Shown here one piece after another: positions 54,967 through 64,000 of a stretch of DNA of 64,000 nucleotides. The first letter of the stretch is position 1. Each line of letters opens with the position of its first letter. The position numbers were made by a program, and so were the translations under genes. The stretch spans positions 2,123,448-2,187,447 of the forward strand of contig CM030938.1 of the NCBI GenBank assembly GCA_018136815.1, in the 5' to 3' direction. Below the pieces are notes generated by a model. The model did not search any database. It saw nothing but the letters and a program-made list of their open reading frames with translations, and had not been told where the DNA came from. Source of the stretch: Isochrysis galbana (Eukaryota > Haptophyta > Isochrysidales > Isochrysidaceae).

Positions 54967-55380
54967 CTACAATTCACCATCACTCTCGCTATCACTCGGA
55001 AGTAGGTCAGCCAGGCGTTGCGGGGTACACTCCAACTCCAAGGCTTGGTTCGCGCTCTCAATGTCACTCTCCTCACCCGCACCATCCTGAACACGGGACA
55101 CTGGCTCGACAAACACCCACTTGGCTGACTCTGTCGTGCCATACTCCTCCACCTTGAGGACATGCGCCCCCACCTCGCTGTCGATCTCGTAGTGCACGAG
55201 CGCGTTCACTCGCTCCCTGTCGATGGTGCGCCGCGCATCCCTGTTCGCCACCAGCACGACGCCCAGACAGGCATTTGGGGGCGGAGTTTGTTGGGGCCAC
55301 GGCGCGGGGGGGGGGGGCGCGGGGGGGCGGGGGCGGGGGGGGGGGGGGGTGGCCCGCGCACTCGACTTTCGTCTCCGCAA
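54967..55380 (-). CDS. ORF inside the Tc1/mariner-like element
   Basis: The 137-residue frame has a proline-rich start encoded by the G-runs, then CLGVVLVANRDARRTIDRER, VNALVHYEIDSEVGAHVLKV, TTESAKWVFVEPV and an acidic end (LLPSDSESDGEL). The middle looks like a folded domain of about 70 residues, and the acidic tail could be a protein-interaction region. I do not recognise it. It may be the C-terminal exon of the element's protein or a captured host domain. Confidence 0.4.
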   Translation of the reverse strand: MRRRKSSARATPPPPRPRPPAPPPPAPWPQQTPPPNACLGVVLVANRDARRTIDRERVNALVHYEIDSEVGAHVLKVEEYGTTESAKWVFVEPVSRVQDGAGEESDIESANQALELECTPQRLADLLPSDSESDGEL

Positions 55381-55676
55381 GAAATAAGAACCCCCCCCCC
55401 ACCCCCACCCCGCCCCTAAGAAACCTCAAATAAGAAACCCCCGGGCGGAGCCCGGTGGGGGCAAGAAAGCTTTAGAAGCTTTGGAGTCCTGTTTTCTTAA
55501 GGTGCACCCATACTGTACTAAATACTAGGATTTAGAATCATTGAGCGCGGGCACAGCGGTGTTTTCTTTTCGTCTCCCTCCCCCCTCTCTCGTCCAACTG
55601 CAACGCCGCAGGACGCTGTACCCTGCCGCCGCTTCCCTCCCCCGGCCTGCGCCAGCAGCGGGAGGGAGGGAGAGAG

Positions 55677-58273
55677 ATGTACGGCTCAGGTGCGCGCCTC
55701 GAGGCGCGGCATTGGCGTCTGAGTCATCTTCCCTACATCCACACTACCCCCAACATCCACCGCCTCCCCCCCTTCTCCAAGCAGCCCCCCGCCCCATCCC
55801 ACCCCCACCCCACCCCACCCACTCACTTCAGGTGGCGGAGCAGCCAGCGATGACATGTACGACTTTGGCACGCCCGAGGGGGTTCCGGTGCCGCCAGTCC
55901 CGCCTTCCCGCGCGGGGGGCGCACCACCAGGGACTGCAATGCGTGGTATGGGGCTCGCATCGCGCGCCGGACCGGGGCTCATGTCGCGCGCTGGAGGATC
56001 GCAGCCGATGGAGGAGAACCGACCGATGACGGCGGTGCGCGCAGCAGGCTACACGTCGGCGGGGAAACAGCAGACGACAAGTGGTGTCTTCGATCCGACG
56101 GGCCAAGGCGGACCTGCGGCGCGCGGACCCGCGCCACCTCTCGCCGAGAAGCGAGACAACTCGCCCGAGGACATGTGCCGCGAGATAGAGAAGGAGGTCA
56201 ACAAGCTGATTGAGGAGTCTGCGCAGCTCGCAGCTGAGAAGCAGCTCCTGCGAGCGCTGGATAAGGCCAAGGAGGCGGGAAAGCGCGAGCGTTATCTCTG
56301 CAAACAGCGTGAGCAGAATGGGCTTTCCGAGCAAATCAACATCGACCTGACGTACTCCGTCTGTTTCAATCTGGCCAACCAGTATCATGCTAATGGGCTG
56401 NNNNNNNNNNNNNNNNNNNNNNNNNNNNNNNNNNNNNNNNNNNNNNNNNNNNNNNNNNNNNNNNNNNNNNNNNNNNNNNNNNNNNNNNNNNNNNNNNNNN
56501 TATAGTGAGGCCCTCAATACCTACTCGCTAATTGTTAAGAACAAACAGTATGCCCAGTCGGGCCGACTGCGTGTGAACATGGGCAACATCTATTACGAGC
56601 AGGGCAAATACCCGGCTGCAATCAAGATGTATCGGATGGCATTGGATCAGATCCCGGCAACAGGCCGCGAGGTCAAGTCCAAGATCCTTCGCAACATCGG
56701 CAACGCCTTCGTGCGGCTCGGTCAGTTTCAGGACGCTTTGGCGTCCTACGAGCAGATCATGGAAACTGCCCCAGATGTGCACACCGGGTTCAACCTGCTT
56801 TTGTGTTACTATGCGCTTGGCGATCGCGAGCGTCAGCGGCGCGGTTTCACCAACATGCTCTCTGTACGCCACCTACAGACTGACGCTGAGGAGCTCGAGA
56901 CAATGAATGCAGCCGACATCTCAGAAGATGATGGCATGAAAACCGCCCTGCGTGAGCGCATGCGCGCGTCCCACAAGTACGTGTCCACCGGCTCCAAGCT
57001 GCTAGTGAACACTATCGACACCGATATCATCTCGGGGTATGAGTGGGTGATCGAGACCCTCTCAGCTGCGGGGCAGCACGAACTCGCAACGGAGATGTCC
57101 ATTGCGAAGGCTCTCCACTACATGCGCTCACGCCAATTCGACAAGGCCGTGGAGACACTCAAGTCGTACGAGAAGCAGGAGCCCTCGCTCGTGGCACATG
57201 CGGCGACTAACCTTTCCTTCATCTACTTCCACGAGGGCGACTTCGGCAACGCCATCAAGTACGCTGAGCTTGCGATGCGGCACAACCGGTATAATGCCAA
57301 GGCGCTAGTAAACAAGGGCAATTGCCTCTTCATGAAGGGCGAGCTCGAGCATGCCCGCGCGCTGTATCAGGAGGCTATGGGCGCTGAAGCAGACTGCCTA
57401 GAAGCTGTGTACAACTTGGCAACGGTGAATAAGCGGCTTGGCGATCACGTATCCGCTCTCGGCCTGTTTGAAAAACTACACCAGATCATCCCTCACTCAA
57501 TCGAAGTCATTTGGCAGATCGCCGACCTCTTTGACATTGCCAACCAGCCGCGCATGGCAATCAAGTGGTTCAAAATTCTCTCTGCGCGTGTGCCCACCGA
57601 TCCATCGGTCCTGTCCCGCCTTGGCAACATTTATCTAAAGGAGGATGACGAGTCACAAGCTTACCACTACCACCACGAGAGCTATCGGTACTATCCTGTT
57701 GACATGAATGTCATATCGTGGCTGGGTGCTTACTTCGTCAAGAATGAGATGTACGAGAAGGCCGTCGAGTATTTCGAACGTGCTGCGCAGATCCAGCCAT
57801 CTGAGGTTAAGTGGAAGCTGATGGTTGCCTCTTGCCACAGGCGCTCGGGCGACTACCAGCTTGCGTTCGACATATACCAGCAGATCCATGCCGAGTACCC
57901 GGAGAACATTGAATGTCTGCGCTATCTAGTGCACATTTGTGACGACTTGGGAAAGAAGGACCAGGTGCACGAATACGTTGTAAAGCTGCGCAAGGCGGAG
58001 CGTGCCATGGAGGCGAGCGCACCGGCGCCCGAATCGCCACAGCAAATGCCACAGCACAACCAGGGAGGGTATGGCGGCGGTGACCAATACTCTGTCGGGG
58101 AGGACTCACAGGGGGATTCAAGGCCATCGGCCTACCAGCAAGCCATGCTGGCCGCCGCAGCAGGGGCACCTCGGGCGCCGCAACAGTCTTCCAAGGCGGT
58201 CAAGCCGCCTTCGGGTGCTGACGATGATCTGTTCGCGGACGACGACCTCGACGACAGCTTGCTTCCGTCTTAG
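55677..58273 (+). CDS. IFT88: Intraflagellar transport protein IFT88
   Basis: Exon 1 is tiny (55677-55689, encoding MYGS plus one base) and joins exon 2 at 55832 (TTCAG|GTGGCGG) to give MYGSGGGAASDDMYDFGTPE. A phase-1 intron of 142 bases separates them. The frame then runs to an N-gap and resumes through the stop at 58271-58273. Diagnostic segments include NIDLTYSVCFNLANQYH, YSEALNTYSLIVKNKQYAQS, GRLRVNMGNIYYEQGKYPAA and KMYRMALDQIPATGREVKSK, then at least ten TPR units, ending with an acidic DDDLFADDDLDDSLLPS tail. IFT88 is a core IFT-B1 subunit that carries cargo along flagella with IFT52, IFT70 and IFT46. The protein joins across the gap with almost no residues missing compared with the family. 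Confidence 0.95.
56401..56500. other. Assembly gap of 100 N
   Basis: The run of exactly 100 N is a placeholder for unknown sequence. It interrupts IFT88 between ANQYHANGL and YSEALNTY, which are adjacent in the family, so the missing sequence is probably an intron or nothing, and the true length is unknown. Confidence 0.95.
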
Positions 58274-58595
58274 GTAGGCTTGCTCGCACTCTCTCTACGT
58301 GCGGGGGCAAGAGGTTGAGCGTCACTCTGACCGAGCACGCTCGATTGAAGTCGGAAGCATACTTTTGCATGTCTTGCGTTCAGGAGACGAGGGTGAGGGT
58401 CATCTCGCGACCCGAAGAGACAAGGGCTCCAAATTCCTTTCTTTGTAACGGTTGCAGGGCCTTGTTGGAGTTGGCTATGTTGACGGAGCAGAATGCCCCT
58501 GTCCCCACAATGAGTAGTGGCAGCCAATCCTATGTTCACTCGTATCCCTTTCACGTGTTTTGGCGTGCTCGTTCCTTCTTCAAATTCTAAGCAGT

Positions 58596-58775
58596 CTTCA
58601 CAAAAACAAAAAAACTTCTTAATCATCTCGCCGCGCGCGCGACCCTGCACAGCGTCTATGCAGCCACGCCCGCTTCCTTTATCCCCCCTCCACCTGCCTT
58701 GCGGCTCGTCCCCTCGTGCGCTACCTAGGGGCTGGGTGTAGGAGGTTTCCAGTGGCAGACGGTGTGTAGCGATTC
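58596..58775 (-). mobile_element. LINE 3' end, family B, copy 5
   Basis: On its own strand: CACCGTCTGCCACTGGAAAC, then CCCCT paired with AGGGG around AGGTAGCGCACG (58731-58710), then GCC-GCAA-GGC (58705-58696), and a terminal ATTAAGAAG plus T-rich tail (58620-58604). It lies about 320 bases past the IFT88 stop, in the opposite direction. Confidence 0.85.
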
Positions 58776-58849
58776 CCGCCGATGGCCTGTCTCTCGCCTT
58801 CCTCCTGCGCCATCGGTCGGGCTATCGGCTGTAAGTAAGCTACGAAAAG

Positions 58850-59015
58850 CAAGGCTAGGGACTGCAGTTAACTATCAAGGTTGGGGAGTACCAGTTAGTA
58901 GCCATTTGAGTGGTAGTTAGTTAACTGGTTGTAAGTATATGGCAGTAGTTACCTACTAGTTACCTGGTTTGTGACTCCCCTACGTTGGTGGTTAACTAGT
59001 AGTTACCTAGTAGAT
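58850..59015. repeat. GTTAACT-rich MITE-like repeat
   Basis: It starts AAGGCTAGGGACTGCAGTTA and contains many GTTAACTGG/AGTTACC units, like 50094-50215. Inverted ends are poorly defined. Confidence 0.5.
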
Positions 59016-60034
59016 ATAGATATTGTAATAGAGATGATGTGTAAAGTACAAGCAAGCCCCCCGCCGCCCCCCCGCCCCGCCCCCCCCGCCGTGCGCTCCC
59101 CCCCTCCCCCTCCCGTCTCCCCCCCAACCCCTCCTCCCTCCAACCTCCATCCAACGACGACCTCCGACGATGGCTTCCTTCCGACAGCTGACATGCCAAC
59201 GCGCCCACTTAGATAAGCCCGGTCACTCACTAGGGGCAACTATCCACTATGGCAAAAAACGGCGTTGTCCTACGAATTGCCGCAAACACCTGAGGACACG
59301 ATTTGAGGCTCATGATGAGCTCCCTAGAACTTGCTCCCACGAGATGAAATGCTCTTTGGCATGGGTTCTTTTCGACCTTCAGTGGAGACCAAGCTTGGTT
59401 TTGAAGCCCAACGAGAGTTTTGGCTGCTTTTGCCTCTTGCGGGGCAAAAACAAAACTCTCGACGCACCCGGTGGCCTCCGATGGCCGAAGTACTCAGTTC
59501 ACGCTGGAGCCGAAAGCTCGGTCAAGACGAAGTCTACAGCCTTGGCCATAGTGGGAGCTAAGGATCTCAAGACTGAGTTGGGACTATCCTTCAGTTGGTG
59601 GGAAGTCCCAATCCTTCACCATCGAAAGTTGTGTGGCTTTCAAGCTCAGGGTCCTACAAATACACCGAAATCGTAGGACGCGGTCCTATAATGTAGGACG
59701 GAACTTTTTAGCCGTAAGCAGTAGTCTTTACAAATATCGTGGAAACAATAAATAAGGTCGTGGCTGGGGAGCGCGCGCAATAAACAATAAAAAAATCCCA
59801 ATTGGCAACTGGGAATATGGTGGTCAAGCAGCGAAGCTTCGGTGCTGCTACGTGCAGCTTCATGTGAGGAAATGGAAATGGTGCGGAGGGCGGAGGGCTG
59901 CACTTCCGCTGCTGCGCTTCTGTCAGAGCAAGGCTGATCTCACTCTTGGAGATTGCTTGCGAGGGCGCGCCGGCAGCTAGCGCGGAATGCGGTTCTTGCG
60001 GGGAGCTCATGGAGCTTTCCTCGGGGGTGACTAC
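59016..60034. other. Region with no recognised gene; palindromic repeat
   Basis: A C-rich tract (59057-59130) is followed by an unassigned frame (59170-59676, e.g. LRTRFEAHDELPRTCSHEMK). At 59674-59711, TAGGACGCGGTCCTA is followed by TAGGACGGAACTTTTTAG; the same arrangement recurs at 62938-62978. No family is recognised. Confidence 0.4.
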
Positions 60035-60174
60035 GGGCATGGTGATCGACGCACGACGCACGACGCACGGAGGGCGCGGAAGTGTGGAAGGAGGCTTGTG
60101 GGACGGGCATGGTGATCGACGCACGACGCACGACGCACGGAGGGCGCGGAAGTGTGGAAGGAGGCTTGTGGGAG
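60035..60174 (+). repeat. Perfect 70-bp tandem duplication
   Basis: The unit at 60035-60104, starting GGGCATGGTGATCGACGCAC, is repeated at 60105-60174. Internally it has three GACGCAC units. A frame on each strand crosses it, but no known protein is recognised. Confidence 0.95.
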
Positions 60175-62937
60175 GTGGTGGCAGGCGACTGGGGGTGGCT
60201 CAGTCAGGCGCGTGCTTGGATTATATTGACTCGTTGACTCGGGGTATAGACTCGGGAACTCGGGGGGACTCGCTTGGGAACACGGTGGGACTCGACGAAG
60301 TTGCTACAAAACCACTCACGAAAAACCCAAACCCCAACGACCTTGGGCTCAGAAAACTAACGTAAACACTTCGGAATCATACGATAAACAAACCCTCCCC
60401 GTGCGGCGAAGGCTGAGGTCGCGATCGCTCGTCATGCGCGAAGAAATACGGAAAGAGAGCGCAAAACTACGCAAACGAAGGGTTCGAACTATCGTTAAAG
60501 TGAAACTCGTCTGCTGAAGCCAACGCGGAGTGTCGAGGAGAGGTCCAAACTCGCGCGGGGGGAAGAAGGCGATGTGCAGAGAGACCTTCTAAACAAGCGA
60601 CGAGCAAGGGGCGACGAAACAAGACGCGAGGCGCGTGCCATTCGTTCTTCCTTTCTTTTACCGAAAACGCGGCCAAACTAATGTTAAACGTCGGTGCCCC
60701 CTCCGCGAGAATCGCGAAGAAGAACGGACGAGATGGAGGCAATCATCGAGGTCGAAGTCATGCCGTTTTATTAACTTAAACGACCCAACAATTATAGCAA
60801 CAGCAAAAAAATTCGAATCGCAAATTTCGAGACCAAAATCTGCAAACCTGGACTTGAGACCATGGGGAATCCGAATCTGTGTGTCTTGTGCGTTAGTGGC
60901 AACACGGGGAACTGTTCAATTGTAATTGTGAGCGCGTACCTTACACGAATATTCATGCCTACAGCCTTCAGATGGGCAGGAATACAACAGCTTCCCATGT
61001 CCGCATGAGTAAATGAATCAGCTTGAGGATCTTGTTTTGAATAGAACGGGTGTGTGCGCGCGGGCTTCGATGTGCGCGCGCGGGCTCCGCAGCTGTATGT
61101 GGCGTCGATGTCGCAGTTGGAGTGAAGGTGTGTGCGTGCAGTGCAGGTGCCTGCTTATTTTTTCATTTTTCCCGATAACTTGGGTGGTGTGCCCCACCAC
61201 TTGATCAATTTTGGCTCTCAACTTGCAATCCCACGCGAGCAAGATCAACAGCCACCTTGGGGGGCTACTGGCCACCCAGCGCGCCCCGTTCACCGTGTCT
61301 TCACCTTCACCTGCAGTTCCTGCACTTTGCACTCTCACCTTCACCTGCACCTTCACTGAAGAAAATACTTCGGACCAGCACCTTCCCAGTTGGAATTTTT
61401 TTATTATCACCGCATGCTGAATGTGGTAGCAAAAGTTAGCAAAGACAAGCTCCGCAGAGTTGGTCATGGGGAGAGCTAAGGTTGAATGGGATGTGGAGAT
61501 GGTTTGCTTCAGGTGATGGGATGTCTCATAAGCTCACCATAGGCTATAATGGAGGCATGATCGTGTTGAGTCGAGCGTGACCGGAGGGCTCTGAGCCGCT
61601 CCGTCGCGAGCAGCACCGGCGGTTAGCGCGGCGCTTTGGCCCTCCTCCTCGCCGGGAGTCGGGTGAATGAATTTCTGGGTGGGGTCGGGCATTCCCATTT
61701 GGGTGTCTGGACGGGGAACGAACGGCGAACGAAGGGCTGTGGGGCGGCGAGGCGATCCTAGCGGCCCTAGAGTGATGGGTTGTAAGAGATTGTTAGACCT
61801 ACAAAGAACTCTTCCCTCAGGGAGGGGGCCTAGACTGCTAGAGTGCAGCGACGCAGCGAACAACGACGGACAACGAACCTGAGAACAACAGGATACACCA
61901 CCTCACGAACACACCGGAATCATTCACCCAAACCAAGCGAAACATCAATCAAGCAACCGCGACCCCAAATCACCGATAACCCAAACACGTCGCGAGAGAC
62001 GGAGAGAGAGAGCGAGCGAGAGAGAGAGACTCCGCAGCGACGGCCGGAGCGTGTCTCCCTTGTAACTTCCCACGTAGCGGAGAGTCCGAAGGGGAGCGTC
62101 ATGTCGCGCGACCGCGGCGATCACTTCGGATATAGATCGCAATGAGATATCTTCACGACGGAAGGAATCTTGCCGTTGAGCGTGAACCTTCTAGACGCTT
62201 CTAACGAACAACCCTGAGTAGCAACCAAGGGGAAGAAACACCAAAGGGGCCAAGGGCTTGGGCTTGCATGTAACTTGCATCAAGGGGAAAGATTCCCTCA
62301 CCTAGGAAGCGAACCTACACCTACACCGATCTCCAAGGGGAGATGGCAAATTAAACCTCAAATCTCGAGTGGAAAGAGCAACCGACTCGCTCGCCAAAAA
62401 CCTTGACCGAGAAGAAAGAAGCAAGGACCTACGAGCCAAGGGTAGCGGACCTAGGGAATGTGAGAGGAAGCTTCCGAACGCCAACGCGAGCGTCAAACGC
62501 CGGAAGGCAACGAAACCCTAACCAGGCCAAGCAGAACCTATGAAGAACAGGCCTGGACGACAACGAAAGTCAGCAAGTCCCAAGAAAGAACCGGAACCCA
62601 ACAAGAAACGACAAGCCTTGCAAGAAGATAAATAAGCCTCCTCAAGGCGCCCCGAGAGCCTGAGACAAGCGCGCAGCGAGCGACAGGCGACCTGGCTCCT
62701 TTAGGTCAAGATTACCCGAAAGGAGGAAACCTGGAATCTAGACCGGACAAACAGGCTAAGGAGGAACGAAACGAGAACTCGAATTCTAGGCCGCTAGGGA
62801 CGAACCCTACCAACCTAGAAGTACCTGAGCTTCACCGTGTGGCCGCACGGCAAAGGACCTGGAAATGAGAGCCTGGAAATCGCATCATCTAGGATGAATG
62901 CGACAGATCGGCAGAGTCCTAGAAACCCAAGAATTTT
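60175..62937. other. Long stretch with no recognised gene
   Basis: Features seen: GACTCGGG repeats (60230-60275), a segment like 37430-37495 (60820-60870), CACCTTCACCTGCA repeats (61305-61350), a GA-rich tract (61995-62030) and an A/G-rich tract with CAAGGGG units (62220-62360). From about 61850 to 62930 the plus strand is purine-rich and lacks long frames, as retroelement leaders often are. I found nothing nameable. Confidence 0.4.
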
Positions 62938-62978
62938 CTAGGACGTGGTCCTAGTTTCTAGGACGGAATTTTTTGTCC
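62938..62978 (+). repeat. Palindromic repeat, second copy
   Basis: TAGGACGTGGTCCTA is followed by TAGGACGGAATTTTTTG, as at 59674-59711. Both copies have the same two-part order and a T-run, suggesting an element end. Confidence 0.7.
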
Positions 62979-62984
62979 GCCAAA

Positions 62985-63165
62985 CTCTAGGCCCAAAGTA
63001 GTGCACATGGGCCGACCCCCCGAAACCGAAGAACAAGGAATGCAGGGGGGAAGGGTAGAGGGAGGGTAAGAGCGGGGCATGGGTGATGTCTGTTTTCCCC
63101 TAGTGTAGGGTAGTAGGATAGCGACGCGTCAGCCGACCTTTTCAAGAGGATTTTATTCCAACCAT
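62985..63165 (+). mobile_element. LINE 3' end, family A, copy 4
   Basis: GGCCCA (62990-62995) pairs with TGGGCC (63008-63013) around AAGTAGTGCACA, followed by GACCCCCCGAAACCGAAGAA, as in the minus-strand copy at 19219. It ends CCTTTTCAAGAGGATTTTA. The tail is degenerate. Confidence 0.8.
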
Positions 63166-63559
63166 CGAGCGCACGATCCTCAGAAATCTTAGACAAACGG
63201 CACACCCCGAAGGCTAAAAACATCTCACTCACAAGAACACGCAATCAATCACCCCCCGGTTCCCATGCCATCCAGGTTGGTGGGCGCGAGGCGGCGCCTG
63301 AACGGACGGCTCGCGTGCCGGTCGGTGATGTAGCACACATTGAACATCAAGAAAGCATTTGTGCTTTTTTGATGAAGGTGAACGACTGGTGGAAAGTTGC
63401 CCTAACATAGGGATCTGTAGATATGCTGTCGTTGATCGTCCCACGCCTTGGCCCTCGCCCTCGGGCCTAGTAATGAACTGATTTTGGATTCGGCGGGTGC
63501 TTCGAATGGAAGGTGATCTCTTTGAATGCAGCATCGGTGGGGGCCACCGGCGACACTCG

Positions 63560-63934
63560 TCATCGATCATCAACACTTCTTTGCAGGGGCACTATGCAAT
63601 CAGAATTTGGGTTCGGCACAAAATAGTCAAGGGAATCCAGATTCTCGTCGTCGGCCAAGCATAAGTGCCGCACGCTCTTCTCGAGTTCTATCTCGAGCAC
63701 TTCCTCGTGGGGCTGCATTTCGTCGCGTTCATCAGTGGCGACGCCTTGGCTTTCCCCCTCACCTAAAGCCCCATCAATTGCTGCAACAGCTCCCCCCTCG
63801 TACGTTATGGCCGGCGAGCCCTTTGGATTCGATTCCTCGTGCCCCTCATCCTGAGCAGGCGCCCCGAGCGCGGACATCTCCAAGCGCGATACGGGTACCG
63901 CAGTACAGCCCATGCGCAACCGGCTGGCGCCCAT
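63560..63934 (-). CDS. Hypothetical protein, probable first exon
   Basis: The minus-strand frame starts MGASRLRMGCTAVPVSRLEM and continues with an acidic, low-complexity region and EEVLEIELEKSVRHLCLADD, then NLDSLDYFVPNPNSDCIVPL. Residue usage looks like protein, but there is no recognised domain. A further minus-strand stretch at 63345-63260 (FLMFNVCYITDRHASRPFRR, in another frame) could be a downstream exon. The gene might also extend beyond the right edge of the window. Confidence 0.4.
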   Translation of the reverse strand: MGASRLRMGCTAVPVSRLEMSALGAPAQDEGHEESNPKGSPAITYEGGAVAAIDGALGEGESQGVATDERDEMQPHEEVLEIELEKSVRHLCLADDENLDSLDYFVPNPNSDCIVPLQRSVDDR

Positions 63935-64000
63935 GGTGAAGGTGGGTCCACTGAGCGAGGAGCCGCACCTAGGCGCGTCGGGTACGAGCGCGCTGCGCGT

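Larger units (their letters stand above)
53946..55515. mobile_element. Tc1/mariner-like transposon with TA duplications
   Basis: The terminal repeats CAGTATGGGTGCACC (53946-53960 and, inverted, 55501-55515) are flanked by TA on both sides (53944-53945 and 55516-55517). The match continues as (A)TTAAGAAA. TA target sites and CAGT ends are the hallmark of the Tc1/mariner superfamily. It holds an extremely GC-rich core alternating with ATAT/GATATC islands, a 165-bp tandem duplication and one minus-strand ORF. No DDE/D transposase was recognised, so it is probably non-autonomous or a distant type. Its right end lies 161 bases upstream of the IFT88 start codon. Confidence 0.8.

Noticed and set aside
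63229..63576. Independent minus-strand gene at the right end
   Set aside because: The frame overlaps the possible exon at 63560-63934 in another frame and has no clear protein features; I only note a possible downstream exon.

Overview
This is a nuclear eukaryotic window, probably from a photosynthetic flagellate with a secondary red-type plastid; a haptophyte-like alga is my best guess. Reasons: spliced genes with GT-AG introns (several donors read GTGCG), an intraflagellar-transport gene (IFT88), a giant Sfi1-type centrin-binding protein, a small protein with a signal/transit-like leader typical of complex plastids, moderately high GC and dense retrotransposon debris. Lineage is inference only.

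Genes I can support are: a two-TM small ORF (705-995); DRG1 GTPase (2628-4464, minus, 5 exons rebuilt to 368 aa); a multi-pass membrane protein (6656-8112, minus, 3 exons); a NAA38/LSMD1-like Sm protein (13826-14107); a possible two-exon gene at 14818-15308; a SEC14/CRAL-TRIO protein (16526-17539, minus); the giant Sfi1-like gene (21775-37066, 3 exons, about 4,907 aa, nearly a quarter of the window); a secreted protein with three Cu/Zn-SOD-like modules (39450-41428, 4 exons); a beta/gamma-crystallin-like fragment (43328-43759, minus); an HSP20-like protein (44607-45480); a putative plastid membrane protein (50984-51316, minus); IFT88 (55677-58273, with a 100-N gap); and an uncertain ORF at the right edge (63560-63934, minus). 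Sfi1 and IFT88 point to basal body and flagellar functions; otherwise neighbours share no obvious pathway.

The rest is mainly mobile-element sediment. At least nine 3' ends of LINE-like elements carry a hairpin with the same loop core (GTAG-N-GCAC) on different, partly covarying stems, and most finish in a T-run on the coding strand. Four elements or remnants keep part of a C-terminal pol region, and three insertions have clear target-site duplications. One LINE sits inside a 2.2-kb DNA transposon with ~415-bp inverted arms (9283-13186). Another insertion interrupts a retroelement 5' leader (47155-48590), a second copy of which lies inverted at 52140-52795. There are also a Tc1/mariner-like element with TA duplications just upstream of IFT88 (53946-55515), hAT transposase tails, a decayed Ty3/gypsy RNase H region, MITE-like repeats, and tandem repeats of 70 and 165 bp.

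Stretches at 8130-9280, 18241-19235, 41429-42480, 51317-52139 and 59010-62990 hold nothing I can name. No tRNA, rRNA or CRISPR was recognised by eye.
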